The translations under genes were made by a program, and so were the position numbers. This document shows positions 58,838-64,000 of a stretch of 64,000 bases of DNA, piece after piece. The notes below the pieces were generated by a model. It was not told the DNA's origin and searched no databases. It saw only the letters and a list, made by a program, of their open reading frames with translations. The stretch lies in NCBI RefSeq assembly GCF_023555385.1, contig NZ_JAJSED010000001.1, positions 1,771,501 through 1,835,500 on the forward strand, written 5' to 3'. The first letter of the stretch is position 1. Each line of letters opens with the position of its first letter. The stretch comes from Guyparkeria hydrothermalis. Its GTDB lineage: Bacteria; Pseudomonadota; Gammaproteobacteria; Halothiobacillales; Halothiobacillaceae.

Positions 58838-59614
58838 ATGGCTGACGGGAGCTCCAACGGTCCGCTCGCCGGCATCGGCATGGTGGTGATCGGCGACGAG
58901 ATCCTCTCGGGGCGTCGCCGGGATCGACACCTCGCCGCCGTCACCGAGCGGCTGGCGGCACGCGGGCTGGTGGTCGACTGGGCCCAGTTTCTGCCCGACC
59001 GCGAGGTCACCATCGTCGACTTGCTGCAGCGCAGCCGCGCCGACGGGGCCACCGTGTTCTGCTTCGGTGGCATCGGCGCGACGCCGGATGACTTGACCCG
59101 TGCCTGTGCGGCCATGGCCTTCGGTCGCCCGCTGGTACGCCACGCCGAGGCCGCGGCCCTGATCGAGGCGCAGTTCGGCGAGGCGGCCTACCCCAAGCGG
59201 ATGCTGATGGCCGACCTGCCGGAGGGCGCCGAACTGGTGCCCAACCCGGTCAACCGCGTGCCGGGGTTCGCGCTCGAAAGGCACTTCTTTCTGCCCGGGT
59301 TTCCCGAGATGGCGCACCGCATGCTCGACGGCATCTTCGCCGGGCCGTTGGCGGATCTCGGTGACGCGGGCTACGTGGAACGGTCCGTGTGGCTGGTCGA
59401 CACCCCCGAGAGCGAACTGGTCGACCTGATGGAGGCGTTCTGCGCGGCGCACCCGGCCCTGCGGCTGTTCAGCCTGCCGGTGCTTTCGGCCGAGCGGCGG
59501 CTGCTCGAACTGGGTTTCACGGGCGAGCGGACGGAAGTCGAGCGCGCGATGGCCGAGCTGGTTCGGGCGCTGGCGGCGCGCGGCACGGCGGTGCATGACG
59601 AGCGACCCGCCTGA
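58838..59614 (+). CDS. MoCF/CinA-like molybdopterin-binding domain protein
   Basis: The 258-residue protein starts with the MoCF_biosynth fold: GMVVIGDEILSGRRRDRH, the FCFGGIGATPDDLTRACA motif and PGFPEMAHRMLDGI. It lacks the C-terminal CinA deamidase domain, so it is a stand-alone MoCF protein of the competence/damage-inducible family, often annotated as a molybdopterin-binding protein. The start ATG 58838 follows GAGGA. Function is uncertain; ADP-ribose pyrophosphatase activity is known for some relatives. Confidence 0.8.
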   Translation: MADGSSNGPLAGIGMVVIGDEILSGRRRDRHLAAVTERLAARGLVVDWAQFLPDREVTIVDLLQRSRADGATVFCFGGIGATPDDLTRACAAMAFGRPLVRHAEAAALIEAQFGEAAYPKRMLMADLPEGAELVPNPVNRVPGFALERHFFLPGFPEMAHRMLDGIFAGPLADLGDAGYVERSVWLVDTPESELVDLMEAFCAAHPALRLFSLPVLSAERRLLELGFTGERTEVERAMAELVRALAARGTAVHDERPA

Positions 59615-59741
59615 GCGACGGGCGGGGTTGAACTTCATGCGGCCAGCCCTATCTCATCGAATTCGGACCCGCCGGCCGGTGGTCTATGGTCGGGGTCCGA
59701 AGGCTTTTCCCGTGATTCCGAGTCGGAATAGGAGTTCGTCG

Positions 59742-61151
59742 ATGTTGGATTTCCTGAGAGCGCGTCGGTCGGTGATGTTTCAGGCGCTGGTTCTTGCGGC
59801 GCTGATGGTCCTGATGACCGCGCCGGTCGAGGCGAAGTACCCCGATTTCGCCAAGCTGGCGAAAGAGAATGCCCCGGCGGTGGTCAACATCAACACCGTC
59901 ACCAAGGGGCAGCAGGCGGGCCGGAACGGTCAGCCGCCGCAGATGCCCAATCTGCCGCCCGGCCCGCTCGGCGACATGTTCCGCGACTTCTTCGAACAGA
60001 TGCCGCAGCACCCCATGCCGCGCTCGCGGCCGGCCCAGTCGCTCGGCTCGGGGTTCATCATCAGCGAGGACGGCTACGTGCTGACCAACGCGCACGTCGT
60101 CCGTGGGGCCGACGAGATCAGCGTGCGGCTCAACAACCAGCGCGAATACGCCGCGGAACTGATCGGCGAGGACCCGCGCACCGACATCGCCCTGCTGAAG
60201 ATCGATGCCGACGGCCTGCCGACGGTCAAGATCGGTGATTCCGACGAGGTCGACGTCGGCGAGTGGGTGCTGGCGATCGGCGCCCCGTTCGGACTGGACC
60301 ATTCGGCCACCCACGGCATCGTGTCGGCGATCGGCCGCGACCTGCCCAACGAGACCTACGTGCCGTTCATCCAGACGGACGCGCCGGTCAACCCGGGCAA
60401 CTCCGGCGGTCCGCTGATCAACGCCGACGGAGAAGTGATTGGCGTCAACTCGCAGATCTACACCAACTCCGGCGGCTACATGGGCATCTCGTTCGCGATT
60501 CCGGTGAACGTGGCCATGAACGTCGCCGAGCAGCTCAAGGACACCGGCGAGGTGCGTCGCGGCTATCTCGGCGTGGTCATCCAGCCGGTCACCGACGAGC
60601 TGGCGCGTTCGTTCGGTCTCGAGGACACGCGCGGCGCGCTGGTGGCCCAGGTCCAGCCGGACACGCCGGCGGCCAAGGCCGGCATCGAGTCGGGCGACAT
60701 CATCACCGCCTTCAACGGCAAGCCGATCCGGCGTTCCGGGCAGCTGCCGCGGCTGGTGGGCAATGCGCCGGTGGGCGAGCCCGCCACGGTGACCGTGATT
60801 CGCGACGGCGAGGAGAGGTCCTTCGAGGTGACGCTTTCCGAGCTCGACGGGGCCATGGCCGCTGGCGGCAGTGTCGGCTCGACCTACGGGCTGTCTGTCG
60901 AGCCGCTGGAAAAGGCCGACCGCGGTTCGCTGGGCGTGCGCTACGGCGTGTCGATCGAGTCGGTCGCGTCCGATTCGCCGTTCGCCGGTGCCCTAGAGGC
61001 CGGCGACGTGATCCTCGAGGTCAACCGCCGCCCGATCCGCAGCGAGAACGACCTGGCTGCCACGCTCGATGCTGCCCCGGAGAATCGCCCGGTGGCGATC
61101 CGTTTGCTGCGTCGTGGCCAGCCGCTGTTCCTGGCGGTGGATCTTGACTGA
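59742..61151 (+). CDS. degQ: DegQ/DegP/MucD-type periplasmic serine protease
   Basis: This Do-family protease degrades misfolded envelope proteins. The 469-residue protein has a signal peptide (MFQALVLAALMVLMTAPVEA), the trypsin-like triad His118 (LTNAHVV), Asp148 (RTDIALL) and Ser221 (NPGNSGGP), and two PDZ domains (about 265-355 and 370-465). The long Q-loop region rich in Pro/Gln (residues 55-95) is as in DegP. ATG 59742 with GGAG upstream is chosen over an open 5' frame. A strong terminator follows. Confidence 0.94.
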   Translation: MLDFLRARRSVMFQALVLAALMVLMTAPVEAKYPDFAKLAKENAPAVVNINTVTKGQQAGRNGQPPQMPNLPPGPLGDMFRDFFEQMPQHPMPRSRPAQSLGSGFIISEDGYVLTNAHVVRGADEISVRLNNQREYAAELIGEDPRTDIALLKIDADGLPTVKIGDSDEVDVGEWVLAIGAPFGLDHSATHGIVSAIGRDLPNETYVPFIQTDAPVNPGNSGGPLINADGEVIGVNSQIYTNSGGYMGISFAIPVNVAMNVAEQLKDTGEVRRGYLGVVIQPVTDELARSFGLEDTRGALVAQVQPDTPAAKAGIESGDIITAFNGKPIRRSGQLPRLVGNAPVGEPATVTVIRDGEERSFEVTLSELDGAMAAGGSVGSTYGLSVEPLEKADRGSLGVRYGVSIESVASDSPFAGALEAGDVILEVNRRPIRSENDLAATLDAAPENRPVAIRLLRRGQPLFLAVDLD

Positions 61152-61226
61152 TCGATTCGGGGAGCTGGGGGAACTCGTCCGCGAGCGGCTGATCTAACCC
61201 CGTGGCTCCTCAAGGAAGAACCGCTG

Positions 61227-61253
61227 CCCCGACCCGATGGTCGGGGTTTTTTT
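61227..61253 (+). terminator. Intrinsic terminator after degQ
   Basis: CCCCGACC (61227-61234) pairs with GGTCGGGG (61239-61246) around CGAT and is followed by seven T residues. Confidence 0.88.
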
Positions 61254-61319
61254 GTGCCATGCGAGCCGGGATTTTCTAGAATGGCCGCCTTTTCGCCATT
61301 CAACCGAACGGACGAGGAC

Positions 61320-62087
61320 ATGCGGGTAATCAGTTTCAATGCCAACGGCATCCGCGCCGCGGCGCGCAAGGGATTCTTCGACTGGCTGGCGACGGCGGAT
61401 GCCGACGTGGTCTGCATTCAGGAGACCAAGGCGCAGGCCTGGCAGCTGGAGAAGGATCCGACCTTCTGGCCCGAGGGCTACCACTGCCGTTACGTCGACG
61501 CCGAGCGCAAGGGCTACAGCGGCGTGGCCATCTACAGCCGTGAGGAACCCAGGTCGGTGACCACCGAGATGGGGCTGGCCGAGTTCGATGCCGAGGGCCG
61601 ATACTGTGCCTTCGAGCTGTCGGACATGACCGTCGCCTCGCTCTACCTGCCGTCGGGGTCGGCCGGCGATCACCGCCAGGCCTCCAAGGACCGCTTCCTC
61701 GAGGCCTTCCTGCCGATGCTCAAGGAGTTCCGCGAGCGGGACCGCTCGCTGATCCTTTGCGGCGACTGGAACATCGCCCATCGCGAGATCGATCTGAAGA
61801 ACTGGCGCAACAACCGCAAGAACTCGGGGTTCCTGCCGCACGAACGCGCCTGGCTCGATCGGGTGTTTGACGATTTCGGCTTCGTCGACGCCCACCGCAC
61901 GCTCAAGCCCGACGAGGCCGAGTACACCTGGTGGTCGAATCGCGCCAACGCGTGGAACAACAACGTCGGCTGGCGGATCGACTACCAGATCGTCACCCCC
62001 GACCTCGAGCCGCGCCTGGCCGAGGTGCAGGTGTACCGCGACGAGAAGTTCTCCGATCACGCGCCCCTGATCATCGACTACCGCTGA
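61320..62087 (+). CDS. xthA: XthA, exodeoxyribonuclease III (second paralogue)
   Basis: The 255-residue protein is a second exonuclease III-family AP endonuclease: RVISFNANGIRAAARKGFFDWL, CIQETKAQ, GYSGVAIYSR, LCGDWNIAHREIDLKN and SDHAPLIIDYR. It is the type closest to Neisseria/Pseudomonas Xth (RKGFFDWL, YTWWSNRANAWNNNVGWRIDY). The first paralogue at 44.3 kb is only distantly similar, so both probably have distinct substrate preferences. Confidence 0.93.
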   Translation: MRVISFNANGIRAAARKGFFDWLATADADVVCIQETKAQAWQLEKDPTFWPEGYHCRYVDAERKGYSGVAIYSREEPRSVTTEMGLAEFDAEGRYCAFELSDMTVASLYLPSGSAGDHRQASKDRFLEAFLPMLKEFRERDRSLILCGDWNIAHREIDLKNWRNNRKNSGFLPHERAWLDRVFDDFGFVDAHRTLKPDEAEYTWWSNRANAWNNNVGWRIDYQIVTPDLEPRLAEVQVYRDEKFSDHAPLIIDYR

Positions 62088-62178
62088 GCGAGCCGGGGTG
62101 TCGGAACCCTCGGGGGTGGCGGTAATCTGACTTATACTTTTCCTATCGTCGCTGGGGACATCATTGCGGAGGTTCCAC

Positions 62179-62637
62179 ATGAAACATCTGATCACCATCG
62201 TGCTCGCCGCGGCCGGCCTGGCCCTTCTGTCCGGTTGTGCCAGCAGCCTCTCCAGCGGCGCCTACTCGCGTGATTCCGCGCGCCAGATGCAGACCGTCTA
62301 CTACGGCACGGTCCAGAGCATCCGCACTGTGCAGATCGAGGGCACCAAGACGCCGGTCGGCGCCGGTGCCGGTGCGGTCACCGGCGGCATCCTGGGCAGC
62401 CAGGTCGGCGGCGGTACCGGCCGCTCGCTGGCGACCGTCGGCGGCGTGGTCCTCGGCGGTCTGGCCGGGGCGGCTGCCGAGGAAGGCATCACCCGCCAAA
62501 CCGGCTACGAGATCACCGTGCGGCTGGACAATGGCCGGACGGTCAGCATCGTGCAGGCGGCCGATGTATCCTTCCAGCCCGGCGAGCGGGTGCGCGTGAT
62601 CGAGGCACGTGACGGCACCACCCGGGTGACCCGCTGA
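62179..62637 (+). CDS. SlyB/Pcp-type glycine-zipper outer-membrane lipoprotein
   Basis: The 152-residue protein has a lipoprotein signal with lipobox LLSGC (Cys20), then a serine-rich linker and a glycine-zipper block (GAGAGAVTGGILGSQVGGG and VGGVVLGGLAGAAAEE) followed by a C-terminal OB-like domain (YEITVRLDNGRTVSIVQ). Such proteins insert in the outer membrane and protect it in stress. The ATG has GGAGG. It precedes gmk by 32 bases. Confidence 0.88.
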   Translation: MKHLITIVLAAAGLALLSGCASSLSSGAYSRDSARQMQTVYYGTVQSIRTVQIEGTKTPVGAGAGAVTGGILGSQVGGGTGRSLATVGGVVLGGLAGAAAEEGITRQTGYEITVRLDNGRTVSIVQAADVSFQPGERVRVIEARDGTTRVTR

Positions 62638-62669
62638 GCCAGAACGACAAGAAAACGGACGGAGAGACG

Positions 62670-63302
62670 ATGACGGCAACGCCGCGTGGACAGCTATTCG
62701 TGATTTCGGCGCCCTCCGGGGCGGGCAAGACCAGCCTGATCAAGGCGCTGCGCGAGCGGCGGCCGGAGCTGGCCCTGTCGGTCTCGCACACCACGCGGCC
62801 GCGTCGGGACGGCGAGGTCAACGGCGAGCACTACCATTTCGTCGACATCTCCCAGTTCGAGGCGATGCTGGCGCAGGAGGCCTTCGTCGAGCACGCCAAG
62901 GTGTTCGACAACTACTACGGCACCAGCAAGGCGGCGATCAGCGAACAGCTGGATCGCGGTTACGACCTGATCCTGGAAATCGACTGGCAGGGCGCGGCAC
63001 AGGTGAAGAAGCTGTTCCCCGAGGCGATCTTCATCTTCATCCTCCCGCCGAGCACCACCGAACTCGAGGCGCGGTTGCGCAACCGCGCCTCGGACGATGA
63101 CGAGGTGATCGCCCGCCGCCTGGCGGAGGCGCGCCGCGAGATGCAGCAGTGTCACTGGTACGACTACCTGGTGATCAACGACGACTTCGACCGGTCGATC
63201 GAGGAGCTCGATTCGCTGTTCACCGCGGCCATGCTCGAGACCGACCGGCAGCGCGAACGGCACCCCGAGCTGATTGCCGATTTGCTGGGCGAGGTCGACT
63301 GA
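62670..63302 (+). CDS. gmk: Gmk, guanylate kinase
   Basis: Gmk phosphorylates GMP to GDP with ATP. The 210-residue protein has the P-loop SAPSGAGKTSLI, VSHTTRPRRDGEVNGEHYHF, NYYGTSKAAI and EIDWQGAAQVK, all as in the E. coli enzyme (207 residues). It begins the gmk-rpoZ-spoT unit, a conserved gammaproteobacterial order. Confidence 0.97.
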   Translation: MTATPRGQLFVISAPSGAGKTSLIKALRERRPELALSVSHTTRPRRDGEVNGEHYHFVDISQFEAMLAQEAFVEHAKVFDNYYGTSKAAISEQLDRGYDLILEIDWQGAAQVKKLFPEAIFIFILPPSTTELEARLRNRASDDDEVIARRLAEARREMQQCHWYDYLVINDDFDRSIEELDSLFTAAMLETDRQRERHPELIADLLGEVD

Positions 63303-63357
63303 ACGTAAACTAATGCTGAGACAGGTCTTTTCCGACCGAGAGACACGAAATCGAGAC

Positions 63358-63390
63358 ACGGCCCGGTCGTCCCCAGGATGGCCGGGCCGT
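63358..63390 (+). other. Stem-loop in the gmk-rpoZ gap
   Basis: ACGGCCCGG (63358-63366) pairs with CCGGGCCGT (63382-63390). It lies just before rpoZ and lacks a T-run, so it may pause or attenuate transcription between gmk and rpoZ. Confidence 0.45.
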
Positions 63391-63419
63391 CCAACCTGTA
63401 TACCGAGGCTGAAATACCG

Positions 63420-63749
63420 ATGGCACGCGTAACCGTAGAAGATTGCCTGGACAAGATCCCCAACCGCTTCGAGCTGGTCCTGACCGCCGCGAAGCGCGCT
63501 CGCCAGATCGAGCACGGCGCCGAGCCGCTGGTGCCGATGGGCAAGGAAAAGCCGACCGTCATCGCCCTGCGTGAACTGGGCGAAGGCAAGATCGACCGTG
63601 CCCGGATCGAGGAGATCGAGAACCAGATCACCCTGTCGCGCTCCGAGATCACCGAGCAGGAGATCCGCGCCGAGCTGGCCCAGTTTGCCGACGAGAGCGC
63701 CGAGAGCGGCCGCGCGGCCGCGGCCCCGACCGCCCCTGACGAGGCCTGA
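63420..63749 (+). CDS. rpoZ: RpoZ, RNA polymerase omega subunit
   Basis: Omega stabilises the beta' subunit and forms part of a ppGpp-binding site. The 109-residue protein begins [20 protein letters not shown], followed by [18 protein letters not shown] and a variable acidic/Ala-rich tail. E. coli omega has 91 residues. It is followed by spoT, whose alarmone product acts in part through omega. Confidence 0.96.
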   Translation: MARVTVEDCLDKIPNRFELVLTAAKRARQIEHGAEPLVPMGKEKPTVIALRELGEGKIDRARIEEIENQITLSRSEITEQEIRAELAQFADESAESGRAAAAPTAPDEA

Positions 63750-63774
63750 TCCGGGCGACCGGGACGGGGGCAAC

Positions 63775-64000
63775 GTGGACAGCGGCCAGACAGGAACGCC
63801 GACCGCCACCCCGTCGGCCGAGTCGCACCTGACCGACGTCTTCTTCGCCCCGCTGGCAGAACACCTCGCCGAGTATCTCGAACCGGCGGACATTGCCCGC
63901 ATCCGCACGGCGTTCGAGTTCGGCGCCGAGGCGCACGCCGGGCAGACCCGCAAGAGCGGCGAGCCCTACATCAGCCACCCGATCGCGGTGGCGCACATCC
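63775..64000 (+). CDS. spoT: SpoT/Rel, bifunctional (p)ppGpp synthetase/hydrolase (N-terminus only)
   Basis: Only the first ~75 codons are inside the window. After a GTG start and a short variable leader, the HD hydrolase domain begins with FEFGAEAHAGQTRKSGEPY and ISHPIAVAHI, the hallmark of Rel/SpoT hydrolase sites. Position after gmk-rpoZ identifies it as SpoT. The rest lies beyond the right edge. Confidence 0.93.
   Translation, partial: MDSGQTGTPTATPSAESHLTDVFFAPLAEHLAEYLEPADIARIRTAFEFGAEAHAGQTRKSGEPYISHPIAVAHI

Overview
The window is a stretch of bacterial chromosome spanning the replication origin of a GC-rich gammaproteobacterium. The evidence is the rpmH-rnpA-yidD-yidC-mnmE block on one side of dnaA and dnaN-recF-gyrB on the other, together with gammaproteobacterial gene sets (cmoA/cmoB, secB-grxC, ubiK, glnE, OxyR, selU). 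Several genes fit a sulfur-oxidising, possibly halophilic relative of Halothiobacillus/Guyparkeria: a persulfide-sensor-like ArsR regulator, a DUF2892 protein, a membrane rhodanese, a periplasmic DsrE-like protein and a ThiI with a rhodanese domain. The genus is an inference only. I recognise 68 protein genes. I see no rRNA, tRNA, CRISPR array, insertion sequence or prophage.

Layout. 1-15.7 kb: 5' part of mnmG, a 183-bp inverted-repeat element, thiI, speE, a membrane-anchored cold-shock protein, divergent oxyR/trxA, rho, a periplasmic peroxiredoxin, cytochrome b561 with a 44-residue partner, divergent purD/trmL-trmO, then gpsA-secB-trxC-grxC-rhodanese, DUF2892 and ArsR. 15.8-24.5 kb: EnvC-like activator, CtpA, YajL, YigZ, a torF-like/glnK/amt nitrogen operon behind a sigma-54 promoter, ubiK and comM (yifB). 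24.5-31.8 kb: cmoB, a DUF2860-type porin-like protein, cmoA, selU-selD, then EAL, GNAT and PAS proteins. 31.9-42.6 kb: the origin neighbourhood. 42.7-50 kb: lemA and a GIDE/EF-hand membrane protein, an exonuclease III, glnE, DsrE-like protein, PPP-family phosphatase. 50-64 kb: purH, a beta-hydroxyacid dehydrogenase, dgt-yfbR, two membrane proteins, trxB, hemH, a MoCF-domain protein, a DegQ/MucD protease, xthA, a glycine-zipper lipoprotein, and gmk-rpoZ-spoT (spoT cut by the right end).

The origin most likely lies in the dnaA-dnaN gap (37,581-37,844), which is AT-rich and carries DnaA-box-like 9-mers; a perfect DnaA box sits upstream of dnaA. Genes left of dnaA lie mainly on the minus strand (29 of 42) and genes from dnaA rightward mainly on the plus strand (19 of 26), as expected for bidirectional replication. 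Two parS-like palindromes flank it, one between mnmE and yidC and one inside gyrB.

Functionally the window is dense in tRNA wobble modification (mnmE, mnmG, thiI, cmoA, cmoB, selU/selD, trmL, trmO), thiol redox (trxA, trxC, trxB, grxC, oxyR, peroxiredoxin), sulfur-carrier proteins and nitrogen control (glnK, amt, glnE). Most of it is core genome. The parts most worth following are the ArsR/DUF2892/rhodanese module with a visible promoter-operator, the LemA-GIDE-EF-hand pair, the parS-like sites, the inverted-repeat element before mnmG, the sigma-54-driven nitrogen operon, and the small or unassigned membrane proteins.
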